The position numbers were made by a program, and so were the translations under genes. From positions 1-27,535 of the IMG/VR virus record IMGVR_UViG_3300025083_002851: a stretch of DNA of 27,535 nt; one strand, 5' to 3'. Of this stretch, positions 1-5,956 are shown in pieces (position 1 is the first letter of the stretch; every line of letters begins with the position of its first letter). Origin of the DNA: a virus. A model generated the notes under the pieces. That model searched no databases. It was given only the letters and a program-made list of their open reading frames with translations, and was not told the DNA's origin.

Positions 1-365
1 CTCATATAACCTAAGTCGACCATTATACTTCTTCCGTTGTATGCTGTTGCTAGATCAATACGTAATTGTGTTACAGTATCTGGATTACGTGAAGGTTGTG
101 CTCTACGCCCAAACACGTCACCAAATATGTCTGCAAATGGACTGCCCTGTTCAAATGGACTGCCCCTACTGAATGGATCAGGATTGTCGTAAGCATATTT
201 TTTATCAGGGTCACTTAGTGTTTCGTATGCTTCTTGAATTTGTTTGAACTGTTCTGGGTCACCTCCCTTGTCAGGGTGATGCTTAGATGCAAGTTTGCGA
301 TATGCTTTCTTGATCTCTCCGGGTGTGGTAGTGTGATTTACACCTAACAGGTCGTAATAATTCAT
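1..365 (-). CDS. dnaJ: DnaJ-type co-chaperone, 3' end outside window
   Basis: The first 121 codons read as a J-domain protein: it starts [10 protein letters not shown], has the HPD tripeptide needed to stimulate DnaK ATPase (residues about 29-31), then a Gly/Phe-rich stretch with repeated SPF motifs (about residues 67-85), as in class A/B DnaJ. The reading frame is open to the window edge, so the substrate-binding domains lie to the left. The ATG at 365 is chosen because the J-domain starts there and a consensus sigma-70 promoter ends six bases upstream. The likely role is to recruit host DnaK for phage protein folding or replisome remodelling; the partner is inferred. Confidence 0.9.
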   Translation of the reverse strand, partial: MNYYDLLGVNHTTTPGEIKKAYRKLASKHHPDKGGDPEQFKQIQEAYETLSDPDKKYAYDNPDPFSRGSPFEQGSPFADIFGDVFGRRAQPSRNPDTVTQLRIDLATAYNGRSIMVDLGYM

Positions 366-371
366 TGTCAA

Positions 372-400
372 ATTATAGCATTATTATGCTGTAATGTCAA
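372..400 (-). promoter_or_regulatory. Consensus sigma-70 promoter for dnaJ, leaderless geometry
   Basis: On the minus strand TTGACA (400-395), a 17-base spacer and TATAAT (377-372) are a perfect match to the sigma-70 consensus. The -10 box ends six bases before the dnaJ ATG (365), so the expected start site is the A of the start codon. The -35 box overlaps the end of the acyl carrier protein gene. Confidence 0.85.
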
Positions 401-618
401 CTTAAATCATTAACTAAATCAAATAGTTCTTTGACTGTTTCCAAACCATCTATTAGGTCGTCTTCGATATCTATATCGTATTCTGTTTCTAAAGTCATTA
501 TAACTTCAACAATACTTAGACTATCAAAGTTAGGAATCTCATCAAAACGATCTTCCATCTGTAAATCAAAGTCATGCTCTGTCCTGAGCAGACGTAAAAA
601 TTCTTCTTGTGTAAGCAT
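397..618 (-). CDS. acpP: Acyl carrier protein
   Basis: This 73-residue acidic protein has the size and helical pattern of acyl carrier proteins. The motif F-D-S-L-S-I-V-E (about residues 31-38) matches the D-S-L site where 4'-phosphopantetheine is attached to serine, and the flanking acidic helix (VIMTLETEYDIDIED) fits the recognition helix used by acyl-chain enzymes. The gene starts four bases after the lipoprotein gene stops and ends inside the dnaJ promoter. No fatty-acid or polyketide enzyme is seen in the window, so it must serve a host enzyme or a phage enzyme elsewhere; it could act in lipid remodelling or acylation of a phage or surface product. Confidence 0.85.
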   Translation of the reverse strand: MLTQEEFLRLLRTEHDFDLQMEDRFDEIPNFDSLSIVEVIMTLETEYDIDIEDDLIDGLETVKELFDLVNDLS

Positions 619-621
619 AAT

Positions 622-1377
622 TTAGTCTTTGGTTTTTGGTAATCCTGGTATCAAGTTTCCGATTGAAAAACTTGATTTCTCTTCTTCAGGTTGTGCAAGT
701 TCAGATGCTTGTTGCTCGTTATCACGTTTTGCATCTTCTACTTGGTCCGCTTGGTTAGTTTCGTTCTTTTCTAACCAATCTTCTTTGCTGTCATTATCAA
801 ATCCACCGGTTGCTTCACGGTAATATAAAATAATTTCTTTTTGTTGATTGAGATAACGTTTGATCTCTTGTAAGTTGTAAGCCATGTTCTCATAGCCTTT
901 GACACTGATACCCATCATTACAAACTCACCGCCAATCTTTTTTTCCAACTCTGCTATCTTTTGATCCATGTTGCCACACACCATTATGACTTCACCGTTT
1001 TCGTCTTTGAGTTGCTCTCTGAGTATACGTTTACCTGCTTCGTCTCTGACAGCACGAGTACTTGTTGTACCATCTTCCTTGGTATACTTCTCACTCATAT
1101 ACTTCTCAGTGGTGTAATACTTTGGATTCTTGTTCTCGCCTGTTGCAGGTTTGCATGGTGTGTTAGTCATCACATACCACTGTATATCTCTCATAGATAT
1201 TTCCTGTGGTAGAGGTGGTTGATAAATGTCTAACTTGACTTCTTCTGTGAATACTTTAACTTGACTAGGTTGCTGATATGGTACACTTTGCATACTACTA
1301 CAAGAGGCTAGGAATAATACTAATCCTCCTATAACTGCAAAATCAAATATACTTTTTATTGCTTTACTTTTTGTCAT
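622..1377 (-). CDS. Lipoprotein, candidate outer-membrane spanin (o-spanin)
   Basis: A 251-residue protein with a lipoprotein signal: a hydrophobic segment (residues about 13-25) ends in L-A-S-C-S-S, with Cys26 as the likely lipidated residue. A central part contains a helix-forming stretch followed by MGISVKGYENMAYNLQEIKRYLNQQKEII, reminiscent of phage lipoproteins that accompany Rz-like proteins; the C-terminal 70 residues are highly charged. It lies immediately downstream of, and overlaps by 14 bases, a gene for a membrane-anchored coiled-coil protein; this order is that of two-component spanins, which join inner and outer membranes during lysis. At 251 residues it is long for an o-spanin. 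Function is inferred from architecture and order. Confidence 0.5.
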   Translation of the reverse strand: MTKSKAIKSIFDFAVIGGLVLFLASCSSMQSVPYQQPSQVKVFTEEVKLDIYQPPLPQEISMRDIQWYVMTNTPCKPATGENKNPKYYTTEKYMSEKYTKEDGTTSTRAVRDEAGKRILREQLKDENGEVIMVCGNMDQKIAELEKKIGGEFVMMGISVKGYENMAYNLQEIKRYLNQQKEIILYYREATGGFDNDSKEDWLEKNETNQADQVEDAKRDNEQQASELAQPEEEKSSFSIGNLIPGLPKTKD

Positions 1378-1837
1378 CTTGTGTCTCTGTCTTCAGTGTA
1401 AAATCATCGAATGCTTCTTCGCCATCGGCTTTATCTAATTCTCTGCTGTCTGCTTCAACAGATCTAAATACATCTGCTGTTGCTCTATTTGCTTTTAATT
1501 CTATACTGCCTGGTTTTGCTCTTGCTAATTTTGTTAGATCATGGTCAGCAAATATTCTCATGTAACTATCACGCTCTGCATTCAACTCATTGTTTCTATT
1601 TTGTAAACCCATCATTGCTTCTGCTTGTTGTTTTGCATTTGCTTCTAGGCTTCTAATGGTTGCTTCGTTAGTTGCGGCCGCTGTTTGCAGTGCAACATTT
1701 TCAGTGTTGAGATAATCAACTTGTGATTGTAATTGATTGATACGATTTTCTTTTTCGTTCACAATAAAACTATGAGCGGCATAACCTGCTCCTAGTATTA
1801 CTATCATGATTGGGAGTGCTTTTATAAATCCTAACAT
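1364..1837 (-). CDS. Membrane-anchored coiled-coil protein, candidate inner-membrane spanin (i-spanin)
   Basis: A 157-residue type II membrane protein: one N-terminal transmembrane segment (about residues 5-26), then a long heptad-rich periplasmic helix (about 28-95), then a segment with FADHDLTKLARAKPG, a sequence style I associate with Rz-like proteins of marine myoviruses. The architecture (N-terminal anchor plus coiled coil) is that of i-spanins. The next gene downstream encodes a lipoprotein with an overlapping start, as in Rz/Rz1-type pairs. No holin or endolysin is recognised next to it; the small membrane proteins at 3748-3951 and 4713-4943 are possible but unsupported holin candidates. 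Confidence 0.5.
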   Translation of the reverse strand: MLGFIKALPIMIVILGAGYAAHSFIVNEKENRINQLQSQVDYLNTENVALQTAAATNEATIRSLEANAKQQAEAMMGLQNRNNELNAERDSYMRIFADHDLTKLARAKPGSIELKANRATADVFRSVEADSRELDKADGEEAFDDFTLKTETQDDKK

Positions 1838-2595
1838 TGTTTTGTTACCAGTACGTTATCTTGGCTTGGATGGAATACCACGATGTAATCATCGATTGGA
1901 ACGGCTCTCATCTCACCTAACATACTGTTAAACATTCTAAGTGTACTGTCCAATGGCTTGATTGCACTTTCGTTGATTCCAACTTCTGCCATTATGTCTT
2001 TTGCAGGACCAAAGTTCACAATTTCTAATTGTGCTACATCTCTCGATCCACGCATGACAATTTTATTGTCGTTAATTCCTGCTTCTAATAAACTGCTGTC
2101 TCTTAAAAACTCTAAAATCTTATTTGAATTGTCTTGTTGCTCTGCGGCTTCTTGTGCGGCTACCTGCTCTGCATCAAATTGTTCTTTATCCATATACTTT
2201 GCTGGCTCCAGTATCACATACTTTTCAATATCGTCTTCATATAGACTGTGATACTCATCTATTAAATGTGTTTTACCTTGCCATCTCAAAGAACCTGCAA
2301 CATTTTCTAAGTCTTTGCAAATTTCTCTTATCTTGGAAAGAGCTTCTGGGTTACGATCCATTTCCACAAACACCATATAGTAACCATCTGGGTTTGGGTT
2401 TGGAGATACTTCTACGTCTCTGACATCTGCTGTGGAGTTTGAAATGTACTTGTATACATCATTGCCTACTTCACTTTCAGATACATAAAACCCAGCAGTG
2501 ATGACATCTTCTACATCACCTGTCTTAGGCACAAACTCATCAATACTAACCTTGCTGAGCATTGTGTCTTTTAATTCACCCTGCTTGATTCCCAT
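1831..2595 (-). CDS. Conserved phage hypothetical, possibly structural
   Basis: A 254-residue acidic, soluble protein with no signal peptide, membrane segment or motif I recognise. The middle (about residues 135-160) is rich in Gln, Ala and Glu and is probably a helix linking two alpha/beta parts. The start overlaps by one base the stop of the gene upstream (2595), and its own stop overlaps the candidate i-spanin start, so the three are one transcription unit. I cannot assign a function; location between a lysis-like pair and other phage hypotheticals would suit a virion or assembly protein. Confidence 0.75.
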   Translation of the reverse strand: MGIKQGELKDTMLSKVSIDEFVPKTGDVEDVITAGFYVSESEVGNDVYKYISNSTADVRDVEVSPNPNPDGYYMVFVEMDRNPEALSKIREICKDLENVAGSLRWQGKTHLIDEYHSLYEDDIEKYVILEPAKYMDKEQFDAEQVAAQEAAEQQDNSNKILEFLRDSSLLEAGINDNKIVMRGSRDVAQLEIVNFGPAKDIMAEVGINESAIKPLDSTLRMFNSMLGEMRAVPIDDYIVVFHPSQDNVLVTKQC

Positions 2596-3164
2596 TATAT
2601 AGTTCCTTGTTGCATACCCATGTTCATATCCATATTTGGATCGGTCTGCATCATATCTTGTTCTTGCTGTTGTTGTACTTCAGCATCTAGACTATCTAAG
2701 TCAACAAAGTTATCATTATCTATTTCTATACGCTCTGAACTAAATTCGTCTACGAATCTACGTGGCATTTTGATTTCAACTACCCACACAGGTTCAGATT
2801 TTGATCTTGCTTTTTTCTTGATAGACCCATCCGGTCTAGCCTCTGTTGTGATATCGTCCCAACTTTTGACTTTGATTGGACGTATAAGAGTGTCCTTTGA
2901 AAACTTTACCAAACAATCCTTAGCAAATAATCTTTTTGCTCCATATGGATCAGGCATTTCTTCATTGAGGAACATTAGTTTTACTGTTACAAAATGTCTA
3001 TCAACAATGGGACCTTCTAGTATCTCGCCTTGGTTCCAATTTTTATATGCATATAGATCAACATCATCTAATACTTTTTCAAATTCTAGAAGCATATCCA
3101 GTAGAGTATTAGTCTCTGAAATCTTTTTGATTTGATCGTTTAGTATTTTCAATGCTATAGTCAT
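2595..3164 (-). CDS. Conserved phage hypothetical with Gln/Met-rich tail
   Basis: A 189-residue protein with mixed alpha/beta composition and a low-complexity C-terminus (Gln run, then repeated Asp-Met-Asn-Met units, from about residue 163). I do not recognise a family. The start ATG at 3164 has a Shine-Dalgarno AGGAG seven to eight bases upstream, and a T4-type late promoter (GATAAATA) lies 22 bases before the start, so late expression and a virion or assembly role are plausible. It is translationally coupled to the 254-residue gene downstream. Confidence 0.75.
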   Translation of the reverse strand: MTIALKILNDQIKKISETNTLLDMLLEFEKVLDDVDLYAYKNWNQGEILEGPIVDRHFVTVKLMFLNEEMPDPYGAKRLFAKDCLVKFSKDTLIRPIKVKSWDDITTEARPDGSIKKKARSKSEPVWVVEIKMPRRFVDEFSSERIEIDNDNFVDLDSLDAEVQQQQEQDMMQTDPNMDMNMGMQQGTI

Positions 3165-3185
3165 AACAATAACTCCTGTTACAAC

Positions 3186-3193
3186 TATTTATC
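3186..3193 (-). promoter_or_regulatory. T4-type late promoter box GATAAATA
   Basis: The minus strand reads GATAAATA, matching the T4 late consensus NATAAATA recognised by a gp55-type sigma factor. It is in the 32-base gap upstream of the gene starting at 3164, followed by AGGAG and the ATG at normal distances. Confidence 0.6.
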
Positions 3194-3196
3194 AAT

Positions 3197-3748
3197 CTAG
3201 AGCGACATCCAGTAAGTCTTACGATCCGTAGTTTTTGATAACAGTTTATCGTAGAACGCAATAGCCTCTGTTTTAAGACGTGCTATCCACTCTTCTTTGG
3301 TCATTGTTGACTTAGGATTCTGCAAAAACTCTTTCATATTTTTGATTTGCAGTTGCCCTTTACCTAGATTTTGTATGCTGAGATGGTCCCAATTGAGTTC
3401 ATACACATTCAAACTAAAGTTTTTCACAATGGTTTTGTCATCGCTGTTGTATATAATAAAGTTATACATCAACGGTTTATCCAAATGTATTAGTCTGTCT
3501 ATGCTGATAAGATTAGGCATTTTGAAGTCTAATGCTTCGTCACTGCTCTTGTGATCCACATAAGTATCACCTATTGTGATGTCTTCAATGCTACGTCTAC
3601 TGCGTGGGTCTTGTACATCAGGAAAGTTCTGCTTGATAATAAGGTTGCAACGTTCTTCTATTTTGTCGGCAATACCTCTTTGCTGTAGGTTTTTGCTCTC
3701 AGGATATACAAGACGTTCTTTTAATATTTGATCTAGGTTAACTATCAT
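3197..3748 (-). CDS. Unknown protein, possible PD-(D/E)XK nuclease-like fold
   Basis: A 183-residue soluble protein. Around residues 55-88 it has an acidic residue, then a strand containing YVDHKSSD, then FKMPNLISIDRL. The D-x-K in a beta strand followed by a Met-Pro-Asn-Leu-Ile-Ser segment recalls the active-site neighbourhood of some type II restriction endonucleases of the PD-(D/E)XK superfamily, but I cannot show the full motif and the resemblance may be only structural. It overlaps by one base the small membrane protein gene upstream and is followed by a late-promoter box, so it may be the last gene of its transcript. Confidence 0.6.
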   Translation of the reverse strand: MIVNLDQILKERLVYPESKNLQQRGIADKIEERCNLIIKQNFPDVQDPRSRRSIEDITIGDTYVDHKSSDEALDFKMPNLISIDRLIHLDKPLMYNFIIYNSDDKTIVKNFSLNVYELNWDHLSIQNLGKGQLQIKNMKEFLQNPKSTMTKEEWIARLKTEAIAFYDKLLSKTTDRKTYWMSL

Positions 3749-3951
3749 CAGAATACATCAAATCCTATAAGCCACAGCACTAAACAAATAGCAGTCCACC
3801 ATCCTAGTACACAAAGGAAAAAGTAAAATGAATATGTTATGCCTCTGTAGCCATTGCTATCAAAGCCAAACATGCCTCTAATTAATAACCAGCCAGCCTT
3901 TACTATAAAGAATGTGGTTATTGCTATTAGAATTACGTTTATCAAACTCAT
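3748..3951 (-). CDS. Small two-span membrane protein
   Basis: A 67-residue hydrophobic protein with two predicted transmembrane helices (about residues 4-23 and 43-64) joined by a short loop (FGFDSNGYRGITYS). There is a strong Shine-Dalgarno (AAGGAGA) upstream of the ATG at 3951 and a good sigma-70 promoter just before it. Size and topology would allow a class II holin, but nothing specific supports that. It shares a one-base stop/start overlap with the next gene. Confidence 0.65.
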   Translation of the reverse strand: MSLINVILIAITTFFIVKAGWLLIRGMFGFDSNGYRGITYSFYFFLCVLGWWTAICLVLWLIGFDVF

Positions 3952-3974
3952 TTGTTTTCTCCTTTTACTGTATT

Positions 3975-4002
3975 ATTATAACAGATTTGAAATAAAAGTC
4001 AA
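3975..4002 (-). promoter_or_regulatory. Sigma-70 promoter for 3951-3197 genes
   Basis: Minus strand TTGACT (4002-3997), 16-base spacer, TATAAT (3980-3975); the start site is expected near 3968, just upstream of AAGGAGA and the ATG at 3951. It begins directly after the terminator of the porin gene, giving a terminator-then-promoter boundary between transcription units. Confidence 0.75.
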
Positions 4003-4003
4003 G

Positions 4004-4025
4004 AAAAAAGGCCCGGAGGCCTTTT
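4004..4025 (-). terminator. Rho-independent terminator of the porin gene
   Basis: Minus strand: an eight-base-pair perfect stem (AAAAGGCC / GGCCTTTT) closed by a UCCG loop, a member of the very stable UNCG tetraloops, followed by a run of six U. It lies 17 bases after the porin stop codon. Because the stem is A/U-flanked it might also work on the plus strand, but no plus-strand gene reads into it. Confidence 0.9.
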
Positions 4026-4041
4026 CCCTAGTTGTACAAGT

Positions 4042-4650
4042 TTAGAACCTGTAACTGTAACCAACGTAGAAGTTGTCAAGATCTTGTATTTTATCTGCAA
4101 AATCTTCATCATTACTGTCATGGTCAATGTAGCCCATTTCTAGTTCACCACCAAGTAGGTCGAAACCTTTTGATAATTTCCAGAATGAACCAGCATCGTC
4201 CCAATCACCGTATGCTACGTCTAGGTACTTTAATGCACTAGAGCTTACTTCCCAGTAATCACTTGCATCATCGAGGCCTACATGGTAACGAACTGCGAAC
4301 CAGTCAAAGTCTGCTTTAACGCCTACTTCTTCCCAGCCTTCTGAACCGTCCATGCTAAAGTTGTGATCTTGATACATAACGTTTATATCAACGCCACCTA
4401 ATTCAAGGCCGTATCCAATACCATAACTATGCATGTACTCACTGTCATCCATAGACATAAACTTAGCACCTGCCCAAATACCGCTGTCGTGATCTAAATA
4501 ACCACCTGCAGAGTATCCAAAACCGTCACTCATGTTTATACCTCTGAAATAATTGTCAGACGCAACTCCAACTTTACCACCTAATTCAACTGCATTTGCA
4601 CTGAAAGAAAAACCCAATAGTGCCACTGCAAAGATATGAAATACTTTCAT
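4042..4650 (-). CDS. Outer-membrane beta-barrel porin, TorF/TIGR02001-like
   Basis: A 202-residue protein with a cleavable signal peptide (residues 1-20, ending S-A-N-A before VELGG). The mature part is a series of short alternating strands rich in Gly, Tyr, Trp and Asp, and ends in YSYRF; a C-terminal Phe is the BAM-complex signal of outer-membrane barrels. The early segment SDNYFRGINMSDG closely matches the SDYxFRGxSxS signature of the 'TorF family putative porin' group of proteobacteria. Shine-Dalgarno AAAAAGGAG sits before the ATG. It is monocistronic, with its own -10 box, upstream inverted repeat and strong terminator. The role is unknown: uptake during infection, envelope change or superinfection exclusion are all possible. 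Confidence 0.85.
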   Translation of the reverse strand: MKVFHIFAVALLGFSFSANAVELGGKVGVASDNYFRGINMSDGFGYSAGGYLDHDSGIWAGAKFMSMDDSEYMHSYGIGYGLELGGVDINVMYQDHNFSMDGSEGWEEVGVKADFDWFAVRYHVGLDDASDYWEVSSSALKYLDVAYGDWDDAGSFWKLSKGFDLLGGELEMGYIDHDSNDEDFADKIQDLDNFYVGYSYRF

Positions 4651-4667
4651 ATTTTCTCCTTTTTGTT

Positions 4668-4673
4668 ATTATA
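4668..4673 (-). promoter_or_regulatory. -10 box TATAAT of the porin gene
   Basis: The minus strand has TATAAT 18 bases before the porin ATG (4650), but no recognisable -35 hexamer at 16-18 bases; that position is occupied by a GC-rich inverted repeat. This suggests a promoter that depends on an activator. Confidence 0.5.
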
Positions 4674-4680
4674 GTTGTAG

Positions 4681-4700
4681 GGGGTGATGCGGGTCACCCC
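4681..4700. repeat. GC-rich inverted repeat in the porin -35 region
   Basis: A perfect seven-base inverted repeat, GGGGTGA-N6-TCACCCC, spans 20 bases. It begins seven bases upstream of the porin -10 box, so it covers the -35 region. It stands out in AT-rich surroundings. As RNA on the minus strand it could be a hairpin ending the 4713-4943 gene, but no U-run follows, so an operator or activator site is equally likely. Confidence 0.6.
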
Positions 4701-4712
4701 AACCCCGTTTCT

Positions 4713-4943
4713 CTACTTGGCTTTTACTCCTAGTAGGTGAAGCACAATGATTGCTACGATTAGTCCAACTAATCCGCTTTCACCGAGTCCTGAAACTAGT
4801 GCTGTGATGTTTCCAATAACATCGCCGATAAAGAATTGATTTCCAAACAATAAGCCTGAAAGTATTCCTAAACCTAGTAGCCCAATAAAAATTGAACTTA
4901 GGCCGCCGACAAAGTCATTGACTATTTTCATAATACTATCCAT
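4713..4943 (-). CDS. Small two-span membrane protein
   Basis: A 76-residue, very hydrophobic protein rich in Gly, Leu and Ile, with two likely transmembrane helices (about residues 13-33 and 48-71) and a lysine-bearing C-terminus (VKAK). The ATG at 4943 has a good Shine-Dalgarno (TAGGAG, seven bases upstream). Expression is from a CTAAATA late-type box at 4998-4992, through a leader carrying a terminator-like hairpin. A holin-like or porin-associated role is possible, but no family is recognised. Confidence 0.65.
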   Translation of the reverse strand: MDSIMKIVNDFVGGLSSIFIGLLGLGILSGLLFGNQFFIGDVIGNITALVSGLGESGLVGLIVAIIVLHLLGVKAK

Positions 4944-4962
4944 ATGTTACTCCTATATAGAT

Positions 4963-4986
4963 AAAAAAGGTTAGTAAATACTAACC
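4963..4986 (-). terminator. Terminator-like hairpin in the leader of the 4943 gene
   Basis: Minus strand: GGTTAGT-ATTT-ACTAACC, a perfect seven-base-pair stem with a four-base loop, followed at once by six U. It is between a late-type promoter box and the ribosome-binding site of the small membrane protein gene, so if transcripts start at the box they pass through it. It could act as an attenuator or as a backstop against antisense reading from phoH. The stem is A/U rich, so strength is uncertain. Confidence 0.6.
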
Positions 4987-4991
4987 ACTTT

Positions 4992-4998
4992 TATTTAG
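4992..4998 (-). promoter_or_regulatory. Late-type promoter box CTAAATA, leftward
   Basis: The minus strand reads CTAAATA, the variant of the T4 late box used by marine T4-like phages. It is 49 bases upstream of the ATG at 4943 and mirrors an identical box facing right at 5086-5092. Confidence 0.5.
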
Positions 4999-5085
4999 TA
5001 TAAGTTGTTAAGAAATATTCTTATTTTGGCCACTTAACATGGGGGTTAACCTATAAACAACTGTGTTTTTGTGTAATTTCTCCGG

Positions 5086-5092
5086 CTAAATA
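5086..5092 (+). promoter_or_regulatory. Late-type promoter box CTAAATA, rightward
   Basis: The plus strand reads CTAAATA about 114 bases before the phoH ATG. It is the only good late-type promoter candidate for phoH, and the expected transcript passes through a terminator-like hairpin at 5148-5181. Confidence 0.5.
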
Positions 5093-5147
5093 ATATTGTA
5101 TGATGATAATCAACCATCTAAAAAGTTGGAAGACACAAAAAGTTACC

Positions 5148-5181
5148 ACGAGTACAGGGGAAACCTTCTACTCGTTTTTTT
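5148..5181 (+). terminator. Intrinsic terminator upstream of phoH (attenuator or end of small RNA)
   Basis: Plus strand: ACGAGTA and TACTCGT form a seven-base-pair stem around a 14-base loop that can extend with AGG/CCT pairs, followed by seven U. It has all features of a rho-independent terminator but sits 26 bases before phoH. Either it attenuates phoH, or it ends a small RNA of about 85 bases started near the CTAAATA box. Confidence 0.75.
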
Positions 5182-5206
5182 GTGACAAAAAAATGGGAGT
5201 ACCCGA

Positions 5207-5956
5207 ATGTCTAGAAAAGCAAGAAAGCAGAAATGCAACAAGTATCGAAAACAACAACATGGAGAATCATATTTGAGAGTAATACAAGGAGGCGTCCAAC
5301 GCAACAGACAGAGTACAGTAAACATTGTACCCAGAAATTTTAACCAAGACAAACTATTAGGTCTATTAGAAAATCCAAATGTAAACATAGTGTTTGCAAT
5401 CGGTCCAGCAGGAACGGGCAAAACACTCATATCAACACTAGCAGGCATCAAAGAACTCAAAGGAGGTGACATCGATAAGTTCGTAGTTACACGACCTGCA
5501 GTCAGTGTGGACGAGCAACATGGATTTTTACCAGGCACATTACAAGAAAAGATGGCGCCATGGACAAGACCAGTGTTTGATTTATTTGAGGAGTATTATA
5601 CTCCAGACCAAATTGAATATATGATCGGAGATAACAAGGTTGAAATTTCTCCCCTTGCTTACATGAGAGGAAGAACATTCAAGAATTCATATATCATTGC
5701 TGACGAAATGCAGAATGCTACCGACAGTCAAATGAAAATGCTACTAACCAGAATAGGTGAAGGCAGTAAGTTAGTTGTAACAGGCGACTTAGCTCAGCAC
5801 GATAGAGGTTATGAATCCAATGGCTTGAAACTGTTTATAGAAAGATTGCAAAGAATTGCATCTGACAGAATAAAGGTTGTTGAGTTTGCAAATACAGATA
5901 TCGAAAGACATCCTGTAGTTGACGAAGTGCTAGGAATTTATAACCAAGTTATATAA
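5207..5956 (+). CDS. phoH: PhoH-like P-loop ATPase
   Basis: A 249-residue protein with the PhoH core: Walker A GPAGTGKT (residues 66-73), the VVTRPAVSVDEQHGFLPGT segment typical of PhoH, Walker B IIADEMQN (163-170), and the sensor-like LVVTGDLAQHD. A basic N-terminus (about residues 1-20) precedes it. PhoH proteins are common in marine phages; their exact role (RNA/phosphate-stress related ATPase or helicase) is unresolved. It is one of only two plus-strand genes here. Its end overlaps by 19 bases the end of the opposing radical SAM gene. A GGGAG precedes the ATG. Control probably passes through the leader terminator. Confidence 0.92.
   Translation: MSRKARKQKCNKYRKQQHGESYLRVIQGGVQRNRQSTVNIVPRNFNQDKLLGLLENPNVNIVFAIGPAGTGKTLISTLAGIKELKGGDIDKFVVTRPAVSVDEQHGFLPGTLQEKMAPWTRPVFDLFEEYYTPDQIEYMIGDNKVEISPLAYMRGRTFKNSYIIADEMQNATDSQMKMLLTRIGEGSKLVVTGDLAQHDRGYESNGLKLFIERLQRIASDRIKVVEFANTDIERHPVVDEVLGIYNQVI

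Noticed and set aside
4681-4700. Simple terminator call for the 4713-4943 gene
   Set aside because: The stem is strong but no U-run follows on the minus strand, so it is kept as an inverted repeat with an undecided role.
5143-5538. 131-codon minus-strand frame antisense to phoH
   Set aside because: Shadow of the phoH coding frame; cysteine/leucine-rich peptide with no recognisable family.
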